Source: Legionella genomosp. 1
GTDB taxonomy: Bacteria > Pseudomonadota > Gammaproteobacteria > Legionellales > Legionellaceae
NCBI GenBank assembly: GCA_945901965.1
Contig: CAMDMN010000149.1
Span: 1 to 5,805 of the forward strand
DNA: 5,805 bases
Direction of reading: 5' to 3'
Below, piece by piece: positions 1-5,805 of this stretch (its first letter is position 1; every line of letters begins with the position of its first letter). The position numbers and the translations under genes were made by a program. A model generated the notes under the pieces. That model saw nothing but the letters and a program-made list of their open reading frames with translations, was not told the origin of the DNA and made no database searches.

Positions 1-45
1 TTCATAATTTTAATGCTAAAATGTAAATATAAGTTAGTGAATGAC

Positions 46-76
46 CCCGTAATCCGCTCTGCTCCTTACGGGCTAA
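46..76 (-). repeat. REP-like palindromic element
   Basis: Read on the minus strand this is TTAG, then CCCGTAA, then a 13-base loop GGAGCAGAGCGGA, then TTACGGG. The stem is 7 bp and perfect (46-52 with 66-72). From memory, the layout matches a widespread proteobacterial REP family: a GTAG tetranucleotide, a CCCGG-type stem, a GAGCgcAGCG loop and the stem complement. Here TTAG stands for GTAG. Such units are usually scattered in intergenic DNA and mobilised in trans by a RAYT (TnpA-REP, Y1 transposase). No transposase lies in this window. It is not followed by a T-tract on either strand, so it is a poor intrinsic terminator. Family membership is recollection plus pattern match, not a search result. 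Confidence 0.6.
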
Positions 77-120
77 GCATTTCTTAGTATGTTTTGATTA
101 CTTTTATTTTTATGAAAATT

Positions 121-123
121 GGA
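121..123 (+). promoter_or_regulatory. weak ribosome binding site deciding the coaBC start
   Basis: GGA lies four bases before the ATG at 128. It is a minimal Shine-Dalgarno, but no better one precedes the other possible starts (TTG at 119, ATG at 146). An A-rich AAGAA at 132-136 could serve the ATG at 146. Confidence 0.35.
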
Positions 124-127
124 AATT

Positions 128-1342
128 ATGCAAGAATTTAAAGATATGAAAATTTTGTTAGGGGTTTGTGGCGGGGTAGCGGCTTATAAGTCTGCAACTC
201 TTCTGCGCGAGCTTAAGCGAAAAGGTGCTGAAGTTCGTGTGGTTATGACTCATGCAGCCCTTGAATTTATTAAGCCTTTGACATTACAAGCTTTATCGGG
301 CCATGAGGTAAGGACCGAGTTATTTAATGCCTCCCAAGAAAATGCTATGGATCATATCGAGTTGGCACGATGGGCAGATTTTATTCTTATAGCGCCAGCC
401 ACCGCAAATTTATTGGCAAAATTAGCGCATGGAATCGCGGATGATTTGTTATCTACTTTATATTTAGTTGCTGAAAATCAAGTTATCTTTTGTCCTGCAA
501 TGAATAAGAGCATGTGGGCACATCCTGCGACTCTTAATAATTGTAAATTGCTTGCTGAAAGAGGCGATTTATTTATAGGGCCTGATGAGGGGTTACAAGC
601 ATGTGGTGAGTTTGGATTTGGCCGCATGAGTGAAGTTGATAAAATTATTTCTTCTTTAAGTTTTTATAATACGCCTAAAAGCCTTGTGGGTAAAAAAATA
701 TTGATTACCGCAGGTCCCACGCGAGAAGCTATTGATCCTGTGCGTTATATTTCTAATCAGAGTTCGGGGAAAATGGGTTATGCTTTGGCCGAAGCCGCTG
801 TAAGGGCTGGAGCTATGGTAACTTTAATATCAGGTCCTACAGCATTAACACCGCCTAAAAATCTTAAATTCATAGAAGTTATCTCAGCAGAAGATATGTA
901 TGAGCAGGTTTTAGCTGAATTACAGGATGATATGGTTTTTATAGGGGCTGCAGCGGTTGCTGATTATCGTCTAGAAGCAATTGCTAATCATAAACTTAAA
1001 AAACAAGATAATTCTTCACTTACACTAAATTTAACTAAAAATCCTGATATTATTGCGGCTGTTGCAACGTCTCGCAAAGCTTCATTGGTAGTAGGATTTG
1101 CTGCAGAGACAGAAAATTTAATTGATAATGCTCTGACTAAATTAAATGAAAAGAACGTTGATATGATCATCGCCAATCAAGTAGGTAATGGTCTTGGTTT
1201 TGATAGTGATTTTAATAAAGTCACTGTATTAACTAAAAATAGCCAAACTGAATTATCTTTTGATCATAAACGAAAGCTCGCCGAAGATCTTATTGCAATC
1301 ATTGCTACAAGCCTGCAAAATAAGGCGCTTATTACGAGTTAA
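128..1342 (+). CDS. coaBC: bifunctional phosphopantothenoylcysteine decarboxylase / phosphopantothenate-cysteine ligase
   Basis: This cytosolic enzyme (also called Dfp) joins 4'-phosphopantothenate to cysteine with CTP and then decarboxylates the product to 4'-phosphopantetheine for coenzyme A synthesis. With the ATG at 128 it is 404 residues, against 406 in E. coli. The N-terminal flavin-dependent CoaC half (about 1-180) shows LLGVCGGVAAYK, the active-site His76 in AMDHIEL, PAMN with Asn126, and Cys159 in LQACGEFGFGRM, the flexible-flap cysteine. The CoaB half (about 187-400) starts with KKILITAGPTREAIDPVRYISNQSSGKMG. Its Arg206 and Asn210 fall at the E. coli positions of the key ligase residues. 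It continues with GAAAVADYR, the KLKK segment and NPDII. A TTG at 119 would add three residues and an ATG at 146 would remove six. The ATG at 128 gives the best N-terminal match to E. coli. It is the first gene of a run with dut and algC, and it looks complete. Confidence 0.96.
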   Translation: MQEFKDMKILLGVCGGVAAYKSATLLRELKRKGAEVRVVMTHAALEFIKPLTLQALSGHEVRTELFNASQENAMDHIELARWADFILIAPATANLLAKLAHGIADDLLSTLYLVAENQVIFCPAMNKSMWAHPATLNNCKLLAERGDLFIGPDEGLQACGEFGFGRMSEVDKIISSLSFYNTPKSLVGKKILITAGPTREAIDPVRYISNQSSGKMGYALAEAAVRAGAMVTLISGPTALTPPKNLKFIEVISAEDMYEQVLAELQDDMVFIGAAAVADYRLEAIANHKLKKQDNSSLTLNLTKNPDIIAAVATSRKASLVVGFAAETENLIDNALTKLNEKNVDMIIANQVGNGLGFDSDFNKVTVLTKNSQTELSFDHKRKLAEDLIAIIATSLQNKALITS

Positions 1343-1357
1343 ACAAATTTTAAAAAA

Positions 1358-1363
1358 GTGGGA
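1358..1363 (+). promoter_or_regulatory. ribosome binding site deciding the dut start
   Basis: GTGGGA ends four bases before the ATG at 1368. The reading frame stays open further upstream to an ATG at 1260 inside coaBC. This site and the match to E. coli Dut from its first residues both favour 1368 as the true start. Confidence 0.6.
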
Positions 1364-1367
1364 TCTC

Positions 1368-1826
1368 ATGGATAAAATAATTCAGTTAAAGATTTTAGAC
1401 AAACGGATTGGCGATACTATTCCTATGCCAACCTATGCAACTGATGGGGCTGCAGGTATTGATTTGCGTGTTTGTATTGATGAACCTATGCAAATAGCGG
1501 GCGGCGAAACAGTTTTGCTACCAACAGGCATTTCTATTTATATTGCAGATTCAAATATGGCTGCTGTTATTCTTCCGCGTTCAGGTCTTGGACATAAGCA
1601 CGGTATAGTTTTGGGGAATTTAGTGGGTCTTATTGATTCTGATTATCAGGGAGAGTTAAAAATTTCTTGCTGGAACCGTAATCAAGAGCATTTTACAATA
1701 AATCCAGGTGAGCGTATTGCCCAATTAGTTTTTCTTCCAGTGGTTAAAGCACAATTTTCTTTAGTTGAAGCATTTACTGAAACTAATCGTGGTGAAGGTG
1801 GTTTTGGCAGTTCTGGGAGACAATAA
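1368..1826 (+). CDS. dut: deoxyuridine 5'-triphosphate nucleotidohydrolase (dUTPase)
   Basis: It hydrolyses dUTP to dUMP and pyrophosphate. This keeps uracil out of DNA and supplies the thymidylate precursor. It works as a cytosolic homotrimer with shared active sites. The protein is 152 residues, nearly the length of E. coli Dut, and all five family motifs are present. They are AAGIDL (28-33), PRSGLGHKHGI (70-80), GLIDSDYQGE (87-96) with catalytic Asp90, NPGERIAQL (112-120), and the glycine-rich C-terminal arm RGEGGFGSSGR (141-151) that closes over the substrate. The frame is open to an ATG at 1260, but that would add 36 residues overlapping coaBC with no counterpart in the family. The start lies 25 bases after the coaBC stop, and the algC ATG follows its stop codon directly, so co-transcription is likely. 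Confidence 0.97.
   Translation: MDKIIQLKILDKRIGDTIPMPTYATDGAAGIDLRVCIDEPMQIAGGETVLLPTGISIYIADSNMAAVILPRSGLGHKHGIVLGNLVGLIDSDYQGELKISCWNRNQEHFTINPGERIAQLVFLPVVKAQFSLVEAFTETNRGEGGFGSSGRQ
1815..1819 (+). promoter_or_regulatory. ribosome binding site of algC, inside the dut 3' end
   Basis: GGGAG sits seven bases before the ATG at 1827, within the last codons of dut. Because TAA and ATG touch, a terminating ribosome could restart here, which implies translational coupling of dut and algC. Confidence 0.6.
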
Positions 1827-3224
1827 ATGACAAGCCACACGTATAGACATCGATTGGTTGACCGCACAGTATTCAGAGCCTATGACATTAGAGGAATTAT
1901 TGGCAGCCAATTAGATGAAGATGCTTTTTATAGCATCGGTAAAGCTATAAGTTGCCGCCTTTTAGAATTAAATCGTTCATCAATTTTTTTAGCGCGTGAT
2001 GGTCGGCATAGTAGTACTAATCTTGCTATGGCTTTAAAACAAAGTTTAGTTGAGAGTGGTATTACTGTAATCGATTTAGGCGAAGTAGCAACTCCTGTAA
2101 TGTATTATGCAACCAATGTTAATAGTGTTGATAGTGGGTTGATGGTTACAGGAAGTCATAATCCTGCTGATTATAATGGGCTTAAAATCGTCCTTGGCGG
2201 CAAAACATTGGTTAGCAGTGATATTGATCTACTTTTTGATTTAGTCTCATCTTCTAAGATGATAGAAGGAGCGGGACAAGAGTTGTATGTCAATATTATT
2301 GATGGATATGTAGAGCGTATAGTTTCTGATATTAAATTAAAGCGACCATTAAAAGTTGTGGTTGATTGCGGAAATGGTATTGCCGGAGCGACTATACCTA
2401 AGGTTATTATGAACCTTGGGTGTGAAGTTATTCCTTTATATTGCGATGTTGATGGTAGTTTTCCAAATCATCACCCTGATCCTAGTATTGAAGAAAATCT
2501 TATCGATTTGCGTGCTGCAGTTTTAGAATATAATGCTGATATTGGTTTGGCATTTGATGGTGATGCGGATCGATTAGGTGTTGTAACTAATGAAGGTGAA
2601 ATAATTTGGCCTGATCGTTTGATGATGTATTATGCGAAAGAATTATTACAACGAAATAATGGCGCTACTATTGTTTATGATGTTAAATGCTCAAGTCACT
2701 TAGCTGAAGTGATAAAGCTTAATGGCGGCGTTGCTAAAATGTGTCCGACTGGCCATTCAATTGTAAAACAAGTGATGAAAGAAGAAAATGCTATACTTGC
2801 TGGTGAAATGAGTGGACATTTATTTTTTAAAGATAGGTGGTATGGTTTTGATGATGCGCTATATAGTGCTTGTCGTTTACTTGAAATTTTATCTAATTCA
2901 TCATTGGCTGCAAGCGAGCAATTTGCGTTAATTCCTAATAGTACTAATACTCCTGAAATTAAAATCCCAATTGTTGATGAAGAAAAATTTCTGTTCATGA
3001 AGCGTTTTAGTGATGAGGCTAAATTTTCCAATGCAAGACTAATCACTATTGATGGTTTAAGGGTTGAATTTAATCATGGGTGGGGTTTATTACGTGCATC
3101 TAACACTACTCCATGTCTTGTCGCACGCTTTGAAGCACAAGATGATGAAAGTTTACGTGAAATTCAAGATTTATTTAAGGTGCAACTTAAATTAGTAGAT
3201 AAAAATTTGACGATCCCGTTTTAA
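1827..3224 (+). CDS. algC: phosphomannomutase/phosphoglucomutase, AlgC family
   Basis: This alpha-D-phosphohexomutase interconverts the 6-phosphates and 1-phosphates of mannose and glucose. In related bacteria it feeds GDP-mannose and UDP-glucose routes to LPS and exopolysaccharide. The protein is 465 residues, close to the roughly 463 of Pseudomonas AlgC, and is intact. The visible motifs are FRAYDIRG (16-23), the phosphoserine loop VTGSHNP (107-113) with Ser110, the metal loop DGDADR (244-249), the sugar-recognition loop GEMSGH (326-331), and the phosphate-binding loop RASNTTP (423-429). Each lies two residues later than I recall for P. aeruginosa AlgC (Ser108, Asp242, Glu325, Arg421). The C-terminus VDKNLTIPF also matches that family's usual end. 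The start directly abuts the dut stop. The dual mannose/glucose specificity is inferred from the family. A narrower phosphomannomutase (manB/pmm) or phosphoglucomutase role is possible. Confidence 0.92.
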   Translation: MTSHTYRHRLVDRTVFRAYDIRGIIGSQLDEDAFYSIGKAISCRLLELNRSSIFLARDGRHSSTNLAMALKQSLVESGITVIDLGEVATPVMYYATNVNSVDSGLMVTGSHNPADYNGLKIVLGGKTLVSSDIDLLFDLVSSSKMIEGAGQELYVNIIDGYVERIVSDIKLKRPLKVVVDCGNGIAGATIPKVIMNLGCEVIPLYCDVDGSFPNHHPDPSIEENLIDLRAAVLEYNADIGLAFDGDADRLGVVTNEGEIIWPDRLMMYYAKELLQRNNGATIVYDVKCSSHLAEVIKLNGGVAKMCPTGHSIVKQVMKEENAILAGEMSGHLFFKDRWYGFDDALYSACRLLEILSNSSLAASEQFALIPNSTNTPEIKIPIVDEEKFLFMKRFSDEAKFSNARLITIDGLRVEFNHGWGLLRASNTTPCLVARFEAQDDESLREIQDLFKVQLKLVDKNLTIPF

Positions 3225-3245
3225 GATTAATCTGGTTGTAGCGAT

Positions 3246-3425
3246 TGCATCTATATCATTACCCACAAGTCTGATGATCCTTGATGGGACTGCATTGTCT
3301 GGAGGAATCCGAGCCACGACCGTTAGGGAGTGTGGTTCTTAAGATCTCCACTCCCTAACGGTCGTGGCTCGGATTTCGTTCACCTGCCAAGATAAAATTA
3401 ACTTGTGGGGAACGCTATGGCTGCA
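3246..3425. repeat. 180-bp non-coding element with nested inverted repeats (MITE-like)
   Basis: The ends are imperfect inverted repeats. Positions 3246-3270 and the reverse complement of 3401-3425 match at 20 of 25 bases. Both begin TGCA and share the 9-base inner core CCCACAAGT. Inside lies the perfect 27-bp inverted repeat at 3306-3375. The right end stops six bases short of the stop codon of the convergent TPR-methyltransferase gene, and the left end lies 22 bases after the algC stop. The middle is GC-rich (40 of 70 bases in 3301-3370) against AT-rich flanks. No transposase and no clear target-site duplication is visible. A decayed MITE, a REP-pair insertion or a transcript-end structure could each account for it. 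Confidence 0.45.
3306..3375. repeat. perfect 27-bp inverted repeat with 16-base loop
   Basis: Positions 3306-3332 are the exact reverse complement of 3349-3375, and the loop is 3333-3348. The arms contain GAGCCACGACCGTTAGGGAG on one side and its complement on the other. The loop contains the small palindromes CTTAAG and AGATCT. As RNA this would be a very stable hairpin between two convergent operons. Neither side has a run of T after the stem, so it is not a classic Rho-independent terminator, although it could stop 3' exonucleases. I recall similar GAGCC..CGACCGT.AGGGAG repeats in other bacterial genomes, but I cannot verify that here. Two copies of a short repeat in opposite orientation would explain the perfect symmetry. 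Confidence 0.85.
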
Positions 3426-3431
3426 TCAAGG

Positions 3432-5138
3432 TTACGTTTGCTTTTTAATTACCGCATAAAGCATTTCATATAGCGCTTCTTTATTTTGTTTTCTTGCTAC
3501 CACTTTATCTTCTTCGGCTATTTTGAAACCATGTTTATCACATAATAATTTTATATACTCTGGATTATGGCTAAATCTTGCGCTTAATTGTAATGTAAAT
3601 GGTTCTTCATCAGATATTTCATGGGAAAAAATAAATATTCCATTTTGGTGTAAGCGATTTTTTATCGCAATAAATAATGGTTCTAAGTCACTAAAATAAG
3701 GTAATACATCAGCGGCTATTATAAGGTCGAAGTCACTGGAAGTTTCATTTAAAAAGCTTAATATCTCAGCCTCAACTAACTCATCATAAATATCTTTGTT
3801 TTTAGCTTGTGCGAGCATTTTGGCACTGAGATCAACACCTGTTAAGTGCTCTGCTAATTCACGCAATATAGCTCCACATAATCCCGTCCCGCATCCTAGA
3901 TCTAGGGCATTTTTAACTGCTGTAATTTCTAATTTATGTAATAAGGCTCCAATTTTATGTGGTAGGGAATATTCAAGTATATTTTTAACATGATCTTCAT
4001 AATTAATAGCATAATTATTAAATAAATTATTAACATATGTAGTACATGTATTTGGATTTGATTTATTTCCAGTAAGGGCAGATAGCATAAATTCACAAGA
4101 TGTATCTTGTGGATTTGCTTTCATCGCGGCTTTTAGTAAGGATATTGCTTTATCCTTCTCCCCTAATCGCATGCTAATTGCTGCAAGATTAGATAAACTC
4201 TCGAAATGATCTTTTTTAAGTTTTAAAATAGCTTCAAAGTGAGTTGTTGCTTCCTTTAAATGTCCAAGTGACATTTGTGCCACGCCAACATTATAAAGAT
4301 ATTCAATATTATTTGGGTCGCATTTTAATAAAACATCATAATGCATCAATGAATTTTCAAATCGATCATTATGAATAAATGTTGCTGCTAGGTTATTGCG
4401 AGCTTCTATGTGGTCTATATCTATGGTTAAAGCCTTGGTAAAGTAATCAATAGCAAGTTGGTCTTCTTTAGATTTTAAGGCAATAACACCTAGATTAGTT
4501 ATTGCCTCAATATGTTCGTTATTAAGATCTAATACTTTATTAAAAGCTAATTTTGCATCTTTAAGATTAGAGGCCTCTAAATATAAAACACCAATATAAA
4601 ATTGAGCCTCTATATGGCAAGGATCGAGCTCTAGTACATTTTTAAATTGGGTGAGTGCGCTATCTAAATGATTCTTGTTAAGAAAAAGTAAACCTAAATT
4701 AAAATGGGCAGTAATAAAGTCAGGTTCTTTATTTAAAGCTATATGATAGTGATGTAAAGCTTTGTTAACCTCACCTTTTAATGCATAAACCGCGGCAATG
4801 TTATTATGGGCCTGCGCATAATTTGGTTCTAATTCGAAAGCTTTTTGATAATGAATAATTGCGTCATCAAAATTTCCTATATTCTTATAAGCATTAGCAA
4901 GGTTGTTATTAATTTTTGCATCATTTGGTTTTAGTTCCAAGGCGCGTTTTAGATAGGTGATGGCGCTATCATTATCCTTAGTTTGCGCATGAGCTAGAGC
5001 TAAAAAGCAAAGAGTTTCAATATGATTTGGTGATGATTTTAATAATTCATCATAACAATTTATAGCGAGTTTTATTTCTCCTGAAAGCTGATAACAATGT
5101 CCTTCTGAAAATAATGTCCCGATATCCTTGTTAGTCAT
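3432..5138 (-). CDS. TPR-repeat protein with C-terminal SAM-dependent methyltransferase domain
   Basis: This 568-residue protein has two parts. Residues 5-344 are ten tandem TPR units of exactly 34 residues, starting at 5, 39, 73, 107, 141, 175, 209, 243, 277 and 311, most ending in an L-x-P-[ND]-like turn. They form a superhelical protein-binding scaffold. Residues of about 365-566 resemble the predicted methyltransferases with TPR repeats of COG4976. The NNYAINYEDHV segment (374-384) precedes the Rossmann fold. The SAM-binding motif I is DLGCGTG (413-419), Asp436 in GVDLS is the likely ribose-binding acidic residue, and the motif IV region is DFDLIIAADVLPYF (469-482). There is no signal peptide or membrane segment, so it is probably cytosolic. 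The ATG overlaps the end of rdgB by eight bases and lacks a good Shine-Dalgarno (only GGA, eleven bases away), which suggests coupled translation. The substrate is unknown. A protein partner held by the TPRs is a reasonable inference, but small-molecule methylation cannot be excluded. Confidence 0.9.
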   Translation of the reverse strand: MTNKDIGTLFSEGHCYQLSGEIKLAINCYDELLKSSPNHIETLCFLALAHAQTKDNDSAITYLKRALELKPNDAKINNNLANAYKNIGNFDDAIIHYQKAFELEPNYAQAHNNIAAVYALKGEVNKALHHYHIALNKEPDFITAHFNLGLLFLNKNHLDSALTQFKNVLELDPCHIEAQFYIGVLYLEASNLKDAKLAFNKVLDLNNEHIEAITNLGVIALKSKEDQLAIDYFTKALTIDIDHIEARNNLAATFIHNDRFENSLMHYDVLLKCDPNNIEYLYNVGVAQMSLGHLKEATTHFEAILKLKKDHFESLSNLAAISMRLGEKDKAISLLKAAMKANPQDTSCEFMLSALTGNKSNPNTCTTYVNNLFNNYAINYEDHVKNILEYSLPHKIGALLHKLEITAVKNALDLGCGTGLCGAILRELAEHLTGVDLSAKMLAQAKNKDIYDELVEAEILSFLNETSSDFDLIIAADVLPYFSDLEPLFIAIKNRLHQNGIFIFSHEISDEEPFTLQLSARFSHNPEYIKLLCDKHGFKIAEEDKVVARKQNKEALYEMLYAVIKKQT

Positions 5139-5727
5139 TTTTCATATTATCCATTTGATTACGTAACTGTTTTAAAGCAATAGCACGATGGCTTATGGTG
5201 TTTTTAATTTGGGCTGGAATCTCTGCTAATGTGCAGTTATAACTTTTAATATAAAATATAGGATCATAACCAAAACCATGATTTCCCTGTCTTTTTGACC
5301 ATATTTGCCCATGAAGTTTACCTGTGGCAATTAAGGGAACAGGGTCGTTTGCATGTCGTACTAAAGCAATAGCACAATAAAAGTATGCTTGTCTTTCCAA
5401 GCCTTCAAAATTTTTCATATTTTTTAATAAAAGATTGATATTATCATCATCTGTTGCATCAACTCCTGCATATCTTGCGGAATAAATTCCAGGCTCACCT
5501 AAAAGTGAGGTTACGACTAAGCCTGAGTCATCAGCTAAAGCAGGTTTATTAGCTATATGGCTTGCATGTCGCGCCTTTATTATGGCATTTTCGATAAAAC
5601 TTAAACCAGTTTCTTCAGCGCTAGAAATGTTTAGATCTTTCTGAGATAAGCAGTTAATCGGGGCCAACAGAGCTTTAAGTTCAGCAATTTTGCCTTTATT
5701 GCTTGTAGCTAAAATTAGATCGTTCAT
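5131..5727 (-). CDS. rdgB: dITP/XTP pyrophosphatase (non-canonical purine NTPase, HAM1/RdgB family)
   Basis: It hydrolyses dITP, ITP and XTP to the monophosphate and pyrophosphate. This keeps deaminated purines out of DNA and RNA. The protein is 198 residues against 197 in E. coli, and the N-terminus aligns without gaps (MNDLILATSNKGK). Family landmarks are SNKGK (9-13) in the phosphate-binding loop, SAEETGLSFIENAIIKARHA (36-55), ADDSGL (65-70) with the catalytic Asp of the D-D pair, GEPGIYSARYAG (77-88), FGYDPIF (152-158) for base recognition, and SHRA (179-182). The start is secure by alignment, yet no Shine-Dalgarno precedes it; the bases before the ATG read TTTACCTTA. It is the first gene of a two-gene unit with the TPR-methyltransferase. 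In E. coli rdgB is followed by hemW instead. It looks complete. Confidence 0.96.
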   Translation of the reverse strand: MNDLILATSNKGKIAELKALLAPINCLSQKDLNISSAEETGLSFIENAIIKARHASHIANKPALADDSGLVVTSLLGEPGIYSARYAGVDATDDDNINLLLKNMKNFEGLERQAYFYCAIALVRHANDPVPLIATGKLHGQIWSKRQGNHGFGYDPIFYIKSYNCTLAEIPAQIKNTISHRAIALKQLRNQMDNMKND

Positions 5728-5755
5728 TAAGGTAAATTTAAAATTAAAGTTTTAT

Positions 5756-5784
5756 ATTATGTCATGAATTTATGTTTTTTTCAG
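5756..5784 (-). promoter_or_regulatory. candidate sigma-70 promoter of rdgB
   Basis: On the minus strand CTGAAA (5784-5779, 4 of 6 to TTGACA) is followed after exactly 17 bases by CATAAT (5761-5756, 5 of 6 to TATAAT). A TG one base upstream of the -10 (TGACATAAT) makes it an extended -10. Transcription would start near 5749, leaving an AT-rich leader of about 20 bases. The surroundings are very AT-rich, so chance matches are common. The spacing and the extended -10 are the reasons for listing it. Confidence 0.4.
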
Positions 5785-5805
5785 AATAATAGTGTTGTTA
5801 ATGAC

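Noticed and set aside
81..109. Possible coaBC promoter (TAGTAT at 85-90 or TATTTT at 104-109)
   Set aside because: Neither -10 candidate has a -35 better than 3 of 6 at proper spacing. The true promoter may lie upstream of the window or be too weak to see.
1260..1367. Upstream extension of dut to the ATG at 1260
   Set aside because: It overlaps coaBC by 83 bases, has no counterpart in the dUTPase family, and a good ribosome binding site sits just before the ATG at 1368.
2696..3046. 116-codon minus-strand ORF inside algC
   Set aside because: It lies wholly antisense to conserved algC motifs, and its sequence shows no recognisable domain. It is a frame shadow.
3224..3233. 10-base palindrome AGATTAATCT overlapping the algC stop codon
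   Set aside because: It has no loop and no T-tract, and palindromes of this length and AT content are expected by chance.
3274..3342. Short + strand ORF (22 codons, starting MILDGTALSGGIR) faintly like the N-terminus of FolD
   Set aside because: It has no Shine-Dalgarno, runs into the inverted repeat and ends there. A match over about a dozen residues is too short to call a folD remnant without a search.
46..3375. Possible kinship between the REP-like unit (46-76) and the arms of the hairpin at 3306-3375, both with CCGT-A-GG-GAG-like strings
   Set aside because: The shared string is short and gapped, and the stems are organised differently. A chance resemblance cannot be excluded, so they are treated as separate repeats.
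3417..3473. 18-codon + strand ORF with an SD-like GTGGGGA upstream
   Set aside because: It is antisense to the end of the methyltransferase gene and very short, and the G-run belongs to the outer inverted repeat core. There is no independent sign of coding.

Overview
The window looks like chromosomal core sequence from an AT-rich gammaproteobacterium. CoaBC, Dut, the AlgC-type phosphohexomutase and RdgB all align closely, by eye, with the E. coli or Pseudomonas proteins I remember. The order coaBC-dut-algC on one strand is a known gammaproteobacterial arrangement. The low GC content and the repeat types would fit a Legionella/Coxiella-like lineage, but that placement is inference.

Layout. 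Positions 1-127 hold an AT-rich leader with one REP-like palindrome (46-76), and I see no convincing promoter there. Positions 128-3224 carry a tight + strand run of coaBC, dut and algC. The gaps are 25 bases between coaBC and dut and zero between dut and algC, where TAA is followed directly by ATG. Positions 3225-3431 are the gap between two convergent gene sets. This gap holds a GC-rich perfect 27-bp inverted repeat nested inside an imperfect 25-bp inverted repeat, which together make a 180-bp non-coding element that looks like a MITE. Positions 3432-5727 carry a - strand pair, rdgB followed by a gene for a ten-TPR methyltransferase, overlapping by 8 bases (ATGACTAA). Positions 5728-5805 contain a plausible extended -10 promoter for that pair.

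How the genes relate. CoaBC makes 4'-phosphopantetheine for coenzyme A. Dut and RdgB remove non-canonical nucleotides (dUTP; dITP/XTP) from the pool. AlgC-type phosphomannomutase/phosphoglucomutase supplies sugar-1-phosphates for surface polysaccharide. The TPR-methyltransferase has no known substrate and is the one gene here without a clear job. All five genes look intact.

This is mostly an ordinary housekeeping region and I see no new multi-gene system. The items worth a second look are the nested inverted repeat between the convergent operons, the REP-like unit at the left edge, and the TPR-methyltransferase coupled to rdgB.
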